NCBI RefSeq assembly: GCF_023973825.1
Contig: NC_090125.1
Span: forward strand, 2,378,928-2,442,927
DNA: 64,000 nucleotides
Reading direction: 5' to 3'
Origin: Plasmodium brasilianum
Taxonomy: Eukaryota > Apicomplexa > Aconoidasida > Haemosporida > Plasmodiidae
The number at the start of each line of letters is the position of its first letter. Position 1 is the stretch's first letter. Position numbers and translations under genes: made by a program. Positions 1-10,249 of the stretch are shown piece after piece. Under the pieces are notes generated by a model. It was not told the origin of the DNA and searched no databases. It saw only the letters and a program-made list of their open reading frames with translations.

Positions 1-620
1 AAATAAAAAAGGAAAAAATAGGAAAAAATAGGAAAAAAAAAATAAATAAGAATAGTAATAAACAGAAATGTGTAAAATTAAAATTGAGCATCTATCTACA
101 CAATTATTCAACTGAAGGTAAGATTTAATATGCAAATTTTTTTTCTTTTTGCTCATTGGAAATTAACTTACATATGCCTTAGATAAAACATTAATAAATT
201 TTGCAAATTAAGTTCGCAAAAAGATAGTTTACAAGTTAATTATAATAAAAAAAAAAATAAAAAAGTGGATATAAATGTGAAAGTGGAAATGGGAATTCCT
301 TTTTCTTAAGTAAAATGAAAAAATTCAATTTCTTATTTTTACACTAATTTTTTTGCACAAATTTTGCTTGATATTACACAAATGGTAAAATATGAACGTT
401 AAAAAATACAACTTTTCAAAAAAAAAAAAAAAATGAACTGTTCAGAATTTAGAATTGCAATTTAATAGCTGTAAAAAAAAAAAAAAAAAAAAAAAGGTTT
501 AAAAAAAAAAAAAAGAAAAGGAAGAAAAAGGTTTAAACAAAAAAAAAAAAAAAAACTACAAAAAAAAAAAAAAAAAAAAGGAAAAATAAAAATAAAATAT
601 TATTAAACCTTTAAATATAT

Positions 621-652
<32 letters not shown>

Positions 653-1641
653 AAAATATAATATTGTTATATAATATCGCATAAAATTATATATAATTTA
701 AATTTGGTGATATTGTGTATATCAAAAGAAATTTTAACTTTGGTTCAATTTTTAGAACTTCATTTTTTTTTTCCAGGATTTATATGTATTATGACTAGGT
801 TAGAAAAAAAAAAAAAAAAATTTACACATTTTTTTTATGAACTTGACATAAATAAATTAAGTAATAAATTACGTTTAACACAAATGGCTATAAAATTTAT
901 TTCCCTTTATAAATGCATAAATTTTTTGTTTTTAATATTTATGTTTATAAGTTGAACGAAATTAATAGTAGAAAAAAAGTATAAAAATTTTTAACCCCAT
1001 ATATATATGTGGCACTGTAATTTATGCCCACTGGAACAAAATGCGTATGTATGTATATATATATGCATTTATATGTGAATGTGTAATATGTATTATTTAT
1101 ATAAATTGAGTATTATATATATGGAAAAATGTGATAAAATTAAAGACTTAATTAGGTGTTCGTAAAACAGTAAACATAAAATGAGATAACAAAATATAGA
1201 CAGTTACGTAAAAATGAAGAGGGAAGAAAAAAAAAAAGCATTTTTTTAATTTTTTATTCCGAAAATAGCTTACTACTATTTATTTTTAATTATTTATAAT
1301 TTAAGAATTTTATAAATATCTGTAATGAAATAGGGGTTTATTTGATTTTATTTTTTTATTATTCATAGTATTGTAAGAGTTTTCCTATATTTTGTAATAT
1401 TTTTTACGAATATATCATATATCTTTTTTTTTTTTTTTTTTTTTCTTCGTTTACTTTTTCCATCTTTTGTTTTCCAATTTTTTGTCATTTTTAAACATAC
1501 ACATTATCATAGTTTTTCATTTAAGTCTTTTAATTATAATTATGCAGTACAGACTTGAACTCATTACTACTATACTTCCTTACCATTGTAAACACATTAT
1601 TTCTAATTCTTTTCATATATATGTGTAACAACTTGTTAATT
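1..1641. other. AT-rich intergenic region downstream of the first large gene
   Basis: Very AT-rich DNA with A-tracts of 12 to 20 bases between about 420 and 585 and a (TA)n run near 622-650. It lies beyond the 3' end of the large minus-strand gene. Apart from the weak plus-strand ORF at 787-955, listed separately, I see no gene, RNA or mobile element. Confidence 0.6.
787..955 (+). CDS. possible short terminal exon or small ORF, unknown
   Basis: An open frame follows a good polypyrimidine-CAG acceptor at about 776. From the ATG near 790 it runs through a Lys stretch, then MAIKFISLYKCINFLFLIFM, to a stop at 955. The composition, with basic residues followed by one hydrophobic segment, could be the last exon of a plus-strand gene converging on the large minus gene at 1642. 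No upstream exon could be placed and no family is recognised. It may equally be chance. Confidence 0.2.
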
Positions 1642-4600
1642 TCAATTTTTCACAGTTTTATGTTTTACGTCAAAAGTTCTTTTACTTCTGCAGTAGGCAT
1701 TTTTTTGTTCTTTTTGAATGTCCCTGAATGTAATATCGGCCACTTTAAATATATCATTCTTCATGTTGTTTTGTTCTGTACTACTATTATATGAAGTTTT
1801 AAAGCACCTATTATTTTGGTCCTTACCATAAATTTCATCCTTTCCAGTTTTATTATTTACATTATTGTTATTACAGTTATTATTATAATTGTTACTGTTA
1901 TTACTACTATTATTGCTACTATTGCTATTATTTTTAATGTTACTATTACCACTGCTGTTGCAAGCGCTATTACTATTACTGTTACTATTACTGTTACTAT
2001 TACTGTTACTATTACCGTTTTGTATTTTATCGTTTATTTTTCCATACATATCATTAATTTTCTGCTGTGTCCTTTGTTCAGTTGCTATTACACTATTGCT
2101 TTTATAAATAATAGATGCCGCTGTGGATGTTCTAGATATTTCATGGTTTTCAAAATTACAAAAATGTATATTTTGATTATTCTGAATTGTACATAATATA
2201 TCTTCATTACAGTTGACACCCTTTGCATGCGTGATGACATTATTATTAGTATGATTTATGTAAGGATCATTCATATTTTCCGCCATATTATGAAAATATT
2301 TTAACATATGATTCGTAAAAAAGTTTCTTGTCTTCATACATTTGTTGTCACTAAGAGTGAAAACATTACATTTTTCAAAATTGAGGGTATCCGTATTTTT
2401 ATCTCTTTCTGAAATGTCATTATCTATCCAACCTTTATTTTTGAAATAATTATTACAGTCATGATATAATATTTGGGTATCTAAAATAACGTCGATGGGG
2501 GTCATTTTTTTTTCTATTTTTTTTAACATGTAACAACACTGACATATCATTAGTTTTTGCAGTTCTTCTCTGTTTAGATTTTCTATTATATTTTTTAATA
2601 AATAAAAATAATTAATATTACAACCTTTGTTATGTTGCATATTACTGCGTTTATTAATATGAGTATTATTACGCGTACTATTAGCAGTACTATTATCGGT
2701 ACCATTAGCGGTACCATTAGCGGTACCATTAGAGGTACCATTAGCGATACCATTAACGGTATCATTAGCAGTATCATTAGCAGTATCGTTAGCGGTATCA
2801 TTAGCGGTATCATTAGCGGTACTATTAACGGTACCATTAACGGTATCATTAGCAGTATCGTTAACGGTATCATTAGCGGTACCATTAACGGTGCTGTTAC
2901 CGGTGCTACTAGCGCTATTGCTGCAGTTATGATTATTCGTACTATTTAAACTGGAAGTATAATCTTCATAATGTGGTGCACGAACATTAAAGTTTGTCAC
3001 AGTATCTTTGTTACTCCTACTTAAAAATATACTATTTTTTTCATTTAATTCTTTTTTATGAAAGTTGCAAAAATGATCAAACATTACATTATTGTGTGCA
3101 TTTTTATGCTCTTTAATAAAGTTATAGGAAATATTTATGAGATCTTTAGTTTCTTTAATGTAGTTGCTACAAGAGATGTTATCATTACTTGTGTTACTTT
3201 CTCTGGGGGGCACTGTACTTGAATTGTTATAAATATTATATGGAATAATATAATTTTTTAGTTTCAAATAGTTATAGTATCTATAAAGAATTTTTCTAAT
3301 TTCGTTGTTTTCATCATTCGAAACAGAAATATTATTAACACTATGACTGTTGTTATTTGAATTTACTGATACATTATTATAATTTATATTTTGAGAATTT
3401 GCCATGTCATTACAAGTAACACTTTTACAGAAATTATTAAAAAGATTTTTATTACTACTAAATGAATTACTATTTAACATAACGTCTGAGGAAATAACAT
3501 CTTGAAAATAATTGTTTGCATTACTACTGTGATATTTGTCTACATCAATTAAAGTTTGTTCACAATTAAATGTATTTTCTTCTTTCTTTGACTCTTTATT
3601 TTGTACTGTACTATTCAAACTATTAGGGTATAATAATGCGTTATTATTCAATGTATAGTGTCTTATATATGTATAGCAATAAAGATTAAGTAAATAATCA
3701 TTTACACTCGGATTTGTACTATTTAAAATATTCAAATAATTTTTCAAAGACTCGTAATTTTCTTTGAAATTTTTTGACATATCACCAATGTGCGAAATAC
3801 CCTTGATGTTATAAAATATATCTGTGTTACTGCTTAAGATATTTGAATTATTCGGCACATTAATTTGAGTTTTTGCATTTTGTGCATTTTCTTTATTTTG
3901 TGCATTTTCTTTATTTTGTGCATTTTCTTTATTTTGTGCATTTTCTTCATTTTGTGCATTTTCTTCAGTTTGTGCATTTTCTTCAGTTTGTGCATTTTCT
4001 TCATTTTGTGCATTTTCTTCAGTTTGTGCATTTTCTTCAGTTTGTGCATTTTCTTCAGTTTTTCTTGCTTTACCCTTTGCGGTTTTACTAATTTCATCGT
4101 CTGAAGCTTTACTTGTCGCATCACTCGCAGCTTTACATGCTTTACCTTTTGCAAGATCATCCACTCCAGTATTCGAGTTAACACTGAAGCAACGATAAGC
4201 CTTTAGAACGGGACTGAAAATTGTCTTAGTGGAGTTATTTGAAGACAATTCATTGATCCTTTCTTGATTCAAAATATGCAACACACAATATTTGCATTTT
4301 TCAAATTCTTTTTTATCAATATTGTTACTATATTTAAAGTTCTTAAAAAATGAGCTTAGGTCATCTTTCATTTCAGGTATAGAATTCTTGTCATATTTAT
4401 AATTTAGAAATAAATTTTCATTTAATTTATCTTTCATAATTTCGAACGGTTTAGCTTTTTCCTTAGTTTCAATATTTGTTATTCTATGTTTGCACTTTTG
4501 TTCACAAGTAGTGTCAATGAGGTTATATCTTCCTGACTGATCATCATATGAATTTTTAAAAATATCCTGTGAAGACAAAATATTATTCTCCTTACAAGTG

Positions 4601-6477
4601 CGTTCACTTAATGAACTGCTTAAATTGAGACCACTCCTCAGTGAAGTAGTATTTTCGTTTGTGTTACAGTTTTTCTTATTTTCACTGCACTCTAAATTGT
4701 TATATCTGTGTGTGCCCTCATTTTTATGTGTTTCCGAAACATATTTATGATTATTTACATGGACATTCTTAAATTTTACATTTTTGTTTTCTTCGTTATC
4801 ATTGATATAACGAACTTCATAGTGAATTCTGATATTTTCACGGCTACTTTCGTTCTTCATTTCTGCTTGCTTTACTTCTTTTTTTGCTTCGTGCTTTGCT
4901 TCGTGCTTTGCTTCGTACTTCGCTATATCCCCCTCTTCACCCCATGAGCAGCATATATGACATAGATCAATTACGCTTTTATCATTTGTAGTATCATTTG
5001 TGCTATAATTTATGATACCATTTTTTTCTTCACTAAATATTTTAACGCTAGAATTTATTTTATTAATGTCAGACTGCTTGTTAACACATTCGATGAAATT
5101 AGTTAGGACAGTTGTATCTATAACTTCTTTAATATTAAATAAATTCTTCTTATATTTATTACGTTCTTTGTTCTTTCTTTCAGTAGTTCTATTATTCCTA
5201 GATATATCTAAATTAACCTTATCTATTATGTCTTCGTCTCTATCATATGGAATGTCGTCATCATTGTTCCCCCTTCCGATGATGCTGCAGCTATTACTTG
5301 AGAAATTCTTTTTGTCTATACCCAACTGATCATTATATATTATGTTGTTCACATTTAAAAACGTGCCTTCCGTATCATAGTACGTTTTGTGCCTTCTCAC
5401 ACTGGTAGCTGTTCTACCACTGCCGCTACTACTGCTCCTACTACTGCTTACGCTAACATTACTAGTAGAGTCAAACCTACCAGTACCGTCAAACCTTGTG
5501 GAATTGCTCTGTTTCTTGGCTGACTCTGTGCACCCATGAATGTTCCATTTATTACTATAAGGTACGATTGACCTTCTGTTATGTGTGTTCGTGGTCAAAC
5601 CATTTGCTGCATTATAATTGAAGTAATTTTTGTTAGGAATAAATATTGTGGAAAACATGTTGTGGTAATCCGAGGAGCTGTCTGACAATTGGCATTTAGC
5701 ATAATTAAGAATTTTGTTACATTTAAATGATTTATTTTGATCAGAATATTTTCTTAAACTAAAACATTTACTATTTTTATTGATGAATTTATTGCTCTTT
5801 TCTAATTGTGCACCTGTGTTCTTTTTATAATCATCCTTTTTTAATAAAATTTCTTTTGCACTATTCGCATTATTAATAAAAGATATATTATCAATTCTTT
5901 GATTAATATGGATTAATTTTTCTTTTTCGATTTTTTCTTGTTTTATATTTATAATATCATTCTTCAGAGTTTCGCTTAAAGCAAAAGTATTTCCTGAACG
6001 TAACTGAGAACTGGTATTAGCGCTTATATTGAATTTACTTTCAAATGTACTACTATCTTTACGTTTAAATCTTTTATTATTTTTATTTGAGTCTACAAAG
6101 TGTCTTTTAACAGAATTCTTTTTTTTTTTTGTAGTAGAATTGCTATTCTGTTTGTGTTCTTCACATTGCCCGTTAGCGCAACAGTTCTTATTCTGCTCTT
6201 CCTTTTTCTTCTCTTCCGTGCTATTATTCTGCAAACTGTTTGAACGAGAGCAATCTGAGTCGTATTGATTGCTTGGATTGCTTCCACCAATTCTGCATGG
6301 TTCCATGTTAATTTTTCTCTCTTTTAACTCCTTAACAGTGTAATAATTAGTAGATTCTGTATGAGACATATTTTCGCGATTCCTTCTGATGTGATTTTCT
6401 TTATTTAAGTAAATACAACCTTCATCCTCATTTATAAATAAATTATAACATTTGTCGTTTAAATTATCTTCTATCAT
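1642..6477 (-). CDS. large Asn/Ser-rich Plasmodium protein of unknown function
   Basis: A single open frame of 1611 codons. The first in-frame ATG is at 6477; four codons upstream to a GTG are also open but unlikely to be used. I recognise no domain. The protein is hydrophilic and rich in Asn, Ser, Lys and Glu. It carries at least three in-frame tandem repeat blocks: a six-residue EENAQ(T/N/K) repeat at about residues 807-867, an N-D/G-T-(A/V) repeat at about 1190-1263, and alternating Asn-Ser plus poly-Asn near 1485-1550. Between these are short Cys-containing, more conserved-looking stretches, such as DLCHICCSW (about residue 510) and MICQCCYMLKKIEKKMTPID (about residue 1315). There is no signal peptide or membrane segment. 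Such proteins usually keep a few conserved islands and fast-evolving linkers; those Cys-rich islands are where homology should be sought. Confidence 0.85.
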   Translation of the reverse strand: MIEDNLNDKCYNLFINEDEGCIYLNKENHIRRNRENMSHTESTNYYTVKELKERKINMEPCRIGGSNPSNQYDSDCSRSNSLQNNSTEEKKKEEQNKNCCANGQCEEHKQNSNSTTKKKKNSVKRHFVDSNKNNKRFKRKDSSTFESKFNISANTSSQLRSGNTFALSETLKNDIINIKQEKIEKEKLIHINQRIDNISFINNANSAKEILLKKDDYKKNTGAQLEKSNKFINKNSKCFSLRKYSDQNKSFKCNKILNYAKCQLSDSSSDYHNMFSTIFIPNKNYFNYNAANGLTTNTHNRRSIVPYSNKWNIHGCTESAKKQSNSTRFDGTGRFDSTSNVSVSSSRSSSSGSGRTATSVRRHKTYYDTEGTFLNVNNIIYNDQLGIDKKNFSSNSCSIIGRGNNDDDIPYDRDEDIIDKVNLDISRNNRTTERKNKERNKYKKNLFNIKEVIDTTVLTNFIECVNKQSDINKINSSVKIFSEEKNGIINYSTNDTTNDKSVIDLCHICCSWGEEGDIAKYEAKHEAKHEAKKEVKQAEMKNESSRENIRIHYEVRYINDNEENKNVKFKNVHVNNHKYVSETHKNEGTHRYNNLECSENKKNCNTNENTTSLRSGLNLSSSLSERTCKENNILSSQDIFKNSYDDQSGRYNLIDTTCEQKCKHRITNIETKEKAKPFEIMKDKLNENLFLNYKYDKNSIPEMKDDLSSFFKNFKYSNNIDKKEFEKCKYCVLHILNQERINELSSNNSTKTIFSPVLKAYRCFSVNSNTGVDDLAKGKACKAASDATSKASDDEISKTAKGKARKTEENAQTEENAQTEENAQNEENAQTEENAQTEENAQNEENAQNKENAQNKENAQNKENAQNAKTQINVPNNSNILSSNTDIFYNIKGISHIGDMSKNFKENYESLKNYLNILNSTNPSVNDYLLNLYCYTYIRHYTLNNNALLYPNSLNSTVQNKESKKEENTFNCEQTLIDVDKYHSSNANNYFQDVISSDVMLNSNSFSSNKNLFNNFCKSVTCNDMANSQNINYNNVSVNSNNNSHSVNNISVSNDENNEIRKILYRYYNYLKLKNYIIPYNIYNNSSTVPPRESNTSNDNISCSNYIKETKDLINISYNFIKEHKNAHNNVMFDHFCNFHKKELNEKNSIFLSRSNKDTVTNFNVRAPHYEDYTSSLNSTNNHNCSNSASSTGNSTVNGTANDTVNDTANDTVNGTVNSTANDTANDTANDTANDTANDTVNGIANGTSNGTANGTANGTDNSTANSTRNNTHINKRSNMQHNKGCNINYFYLLKNIIENLNREELQKLMICQCCYMLKKIEKKMTPIDVILDTQILYHDCNNYFKNKGWIDNDISERDKNTDTLNFEKCNVFTLSDNKCMKTRNFFTNHMLKYFHNMAENMNDPYINHTNNNVITHAKGVNCNEDILCTIQNNQNIHFCNFENHEISRTSTAASIIYKSNSVIATEQRTQQKINDMYGKINDKIQNGNSNSNSNSNSNSNSNSACNSSGNSNIKNNSNSSNNSSNNSNNYNNNCNNNNVNNKTGKDEIYGKDQNNRCFKTSYNSSTEQNNMKNDIFKVADITFRDIQKEQKNAYCRSKRTFDVKHKTVKN
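1840..2025 (-). repeat. in-frame Asn/Ser codon repeat (coding)
   Basis: Tandem AAT/AGT-type codons, seen on the plus strand as repeats of ATTACTGTTACT and similar. They encode poly-Asn and Asn-Ser alternation near the C-terminus of the large minus-strand protein. It is a length-variable simple-sequence repeat kept in frame. Confidence 0.85.
2690..2910 (-). repeat. 12-bp coding minisatellite (N-x-T-x)
   Basis: About 18 copies of a 12-bp unit, close to GGTACCATTAGC or GGTATCATTAGC on the plus strand. They encode repeated four-residue blocks (N-G/D-T-A/V) in the large minus-strand protein. Unit length divisible by three keeps the frame open despite copy changes. Confidence 0.9.
3878..4060 (-). 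repeat. 18-bp coding minisatellite (EENAQx)
   Basis: About ten copies of an 18-bp unit, TTTTGTGCATTTTCTTCA on the plus strand, encoding the hexapeptide EENAQ(T/N) or its variant KENAQN. Copies at the low-coordinate end share the TTTATT variant, which suggests recent local duplication. Confidence 0.92.
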
Positions 6478-7573
6478 TTTCTTACACACAAATAGTGTCT
6501 TTTAAAATTAGTAAAGACACTAAATCTTTTTTTTTTTTTTTCTTCTTTTTTTCCTCTTTACTGTAACCTTTACTTTTTTTTAGCTTTAAAATCCGTTTGA
6601 CTCAATTTGACGTTCTCTTAATTTTACAGGCTAATTTGTGTACTTGCATATACTACTTACGTATAAGCACATAAAAAACATGCTTATATATAAATATATA
6701 CACATAAATATACATATATATGCACATATATGTATAACATATATTTCCCTTTTCTTCTGCTTCTTTTAGAAGAGGAAAATGTTAATAGACGTTACCCTGT
6801 AACGCGATTTAGAGATAATGTGAGAGTTGTGGGTAAAAAAAATACTATGTTTTGTACGCACACGTGAACAAGCACATATAAATATACACACCCACATGTA
6901 CATACGCATGTATATCTAAAGTGAAAGTTAAAGTATAATGGTAAATGAAAACTTCTTATACGCATCATAACCTACTCTACAACTGTAAATATCCAAAAAA
7001 TTAAAAAAAAACTAAACCATAGAAAATTAGCATTTAGAATAAATAAAATGTAAATACAGAGCTAAAACTAAAATTTTAATTTGCAAATTTTGTAAGCTTT
7101 TAAAAAAATAAACAAGTTGACCATACGAGAGAAAAATAAAAAATGGAAAAATGGAGAAATGGAGAAATGGAGAAATGGAGAAATGATCAAAAAAATGAAA
7201 AAATTATGAAAACCCAAACTCTAAAATAACTTCTCAATATAAAATAAAAATATAGATACATATTAATTATCAAAAAAAAAAAAGTTTCCAAATATCACCA
7301 ACTGAATTCTAACAAATAATTTACAATGGAAAAAATGAGCTTACACATATTATTAACAAATTGAACAGGTATGCATATACTCTTAACTGTACACATGCAT
7401 ATATGTGTATAAGCTTGTATCAAACTATGTAATATAAAAATAAAACTTTACAATTTTTATACTCGAAAAAATGAAAAAATTACATTATGTTCTTAAATCT
7501 ACAAACGATTTGCATTGCTTATTAATACTTCTTATTTTTTCTTTTTTTTCATTTGGTTACATGTACATGTACA

Positions 7574-7621
<48 letters not shown>

Positions 7622-9266
7622 AATATATTTTTATGTAAATACAAATGAACTAAATTGTACATGTAAATTATTACTCCTTAATTCATTAATATATGGTTTT
7701 TATAGAGTCATAAAGTGTAAATGTAACAAATAAAACAAAATAAATAATAGCAGGTTATTACAGAAATATCCTTTTAAATAATGTAGTAAGCACATAATTA
7801 CGTAAATATACAGGTAAAAATTTATGTATATATGGAAACACAAGTACGTATGTACGTGTATACATATATAAACATATTTATATATACATATTTATACACA
7901 TATATATGTACATATATGCACACATATGCGTATGTGCATGCATATATGTGGCACGCTCTAAACATTTATAACATTAAAATCTACAACTTATACAAAATAA
8001 TCCATAAAAAAAATTTTTTTTTTTTTATGGTCTTTGTATTATTGACACTACAATAAGAAATCGAAAAGTATCAATCTAAAATTTAAAACAAGAAAAGCAA
8101 ATGACAAGAAAGAAAAAAAAAATATATATATATTAATAAAATAAATGTATTTCATATGTAGTATAAAAAATTTCAACTACCTGGAAAAGTTCACCATTTT
8201 GGTATTTTTATAAGGGAAAAGTCATAATAATACAAATTCTTTGCTAATTATTTTTTAATATACAATTTGTTATATAATTATGTTAGTAGTATAATAAAAA
8301 ATTGTTATTATAAAAGATTAAAAATGTCGAAGTATGTCCAAATGTATATGTTAGTATACGTGAAGGTCAGCTAAAAAAAAAAAAAAGAAAAAAGTAAAAT
8401 TATTACAAGAGTGATAATATATAAATAAAAATACATATTTATATGTGTGCTAACAGCCAATTTTATTTTTTGCTTGTATGTAGAACACATATATAAACAC
8501 ATAAAAAATATTTATATCTCAAAAAGGGCATTTGATACATCATATATATACGATAAAACGACGCATAAATAATGCAACCACATTTAATCTTCACGAAAAA
8601 AAAAAAAAAAAAAAAAAATACTCTTAAATGTATAAAATCTCATGTAAATGTATTAAAAAAAAATTGATACCTTTCTTCCTCTATGAACAATATATTATTA
8701 ATTTGTGTCTTATTTTATTTTATCTACATGAGAATATATCTTATCATTGATACAAATTTACAAACACTAAAAATCTTGACGCACATATATCGTTCACTTT
8801 TCTATCCCCTTGTCCATTAACATTACAATTCGTTAGGCAATTTATTTCGCTTTTTTTTTTTTCTTTTCTTTTTTTTCCTTAGTTGCAAACTGTCACACAA
8901 AAAAACAAAGAACAAATTTCAGAATATTAAAAATTTTAACGAATGTTACTAAGAATATGCAGGTTGCAAATATTACGTATACGTATATGTATGCTTTTTT
9001 TTTTTTTTTTTCCACATAAATTTTATACAAAATTTTTTTGAATACTTATTGATAGGGGTATAAACTTTTCAAAAAATCACACAATATTTGTTTTCTTATT
9101 TATAGTTACACAATTACATTTTCGTTTTACGCGAAATGTAATGAAATATTATGATTTCTCTACGTGCAGAAATAAACAATGAAATGAGGTTTAATAGATC
9201 TTCAACCATCTTTATAATAAAACAATACATATATATGTATATTTATACACATACCTATACATACAC
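6478..9266. other. intergenic region, 5' flank of the large minus gene
   Basis: Non-coding, AT-rich. It holds an 8-bp tandem (AAATGGAG, five to six copies at about 7141-7186), an (AT)n run at about 7579-7619 preceded by an ACATGT tandem, and A-tracts near 8597 and T-tracts near 8998. The 5' UTR and promoter of the large minus-strand gene must lie here, but no defined element could be picked out. No gene is supported. Confidence 0.6.
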
Positions 9267-9398
9267 ATGAATGATTTAAAAGATTATAGGAGTTATTTTA
9301 CAATATATTATGTGCTCCTACATGACTGTTCAAAAACATTGAAAAGGAGAAGCGAATGTGATAGTTTTCACAACAATGATAATGATATGTGTATGTAA
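9267..9398 (+). CDS. small ORF with a CX9C cysteine pair, uncertain
   Basis: A 43-codon ORF beginning MNDLKDYRSYF with unusually gene-like composition for this region. It includes HDCSKTLKRRSEC, two cysteines separated by exactly nine residues. That spacing is typical of CHCH-type mitochondrial intermembrane-space proteins, which normally have two such pairs; here only one is visible. A GTATGT, usable as a splice donor, sits just before the stop at 9391. Downstream, two more gene-like pieces occur (starting at 9604, and 9921-10002 ending in KCCSCQKINFFIS), but I could not join them with consistent splice phases. It may be the first exon of a small plus-strand gene convergent with UCHL3, or chance. 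Confidence 0.25.
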   Translation: MNDLKDYRSYFTIYYVLLHDCSKTLKRRSECDSFHNNDNDMCM

Positions 9399-9694
9399 TA
9401 AGAAAAGTAAGAAAATATATATACCCGTGGTGAAAGAATTTTTCTTTTTTCTTTAAGCAAATAAACGTATACGCATATTTGCGTGCAAGCGAATGAGTCT
9501 AATATTTTTAATTCCTTAATTTAATGAAAAAGAAAAGAAGTGAAGCTAGAAAAAACGTATATCGTATATGTAAACACATATATATGATCGTATTACACGA
9601 ATAATGCCGCATTCGGGGGCCTTTACCCACGATATGAATATTAAACTTAATAAAATATTGTCTTGTTTGAAGTCATTATTTTGTATTTTTTTTT

Positions 9695-9893
9695 GGGGGG
9701 TTTCTATGTTTTTATGTTTCTATGTTTTTATGTTTCTATGTATCTATATTTCTATGTATCTATATTTCTATGTATCTATATTTCTATGTATCTATATTTC
9801 TATGTATCTATATTTCTATGTATCTATATTTCTATGTATCTATATTTCTATGTATCTATATTTCTATGTATCTATATTTCTATGTATCTATAT
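9695..9893 (+). repeat. 16-bp minisatellite
   Basis: About ten near-perfect copies of TTTCTATGTATCTATA (9738-9893), preceded by degenerate TTTCTATGTTTTTATG copies from about 9695. The unit contains no stop in any plus frame, so three overlapping spurious ORFs run through it. It lies between the small ORF at 9267 and the 3' end of UCHL3. Confidence 0.92.
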
Positions 9894-10154
9894 TGTATAT
9901 ATATTTTTTTTTTTTTTTGACACAAGGCTCTCTAGTCTGCTAAGAAACAATACTGCATTTAAGTGCTGCAGTTGTCAGAAGATTAACTTTTTCATTTCGT
10001 AAAAATAAAAAAAAAAAAAAAAAGCTCAAAAGATTACTTAATTTTGAGAAGAGTATAATGTACACATAAATTATGTATGTGTACATATTGTCCAATACTC
10101 ATAAAAATGAATAATATACAAAGTAATTTTAGTAAAAAAGAAAAGAAAAAAAGT

Positions 10155-10185
<31 letters not shown>

Positions 10186-10249
10186 TATGCATAACTTCTT
10201 TCACTACATACATTATAATCTTTATCTTTTATTTTAAAATATAAAATAT

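Noticed and set aside
1816..2196. Leu/Thr/Ile-rich ORFs opposite the Asn repeats
   Set aside because: Antisense of Asn/Ser codons in the large minus-strand gene.
3834..4184. Overlapping frames on both strands through the EENAQ repeat (for example LKKMHK and FILCIF repeats)
   Set aside because: They are shadows of an 18-bp in-frame repeat inside the large minus-strand gene.
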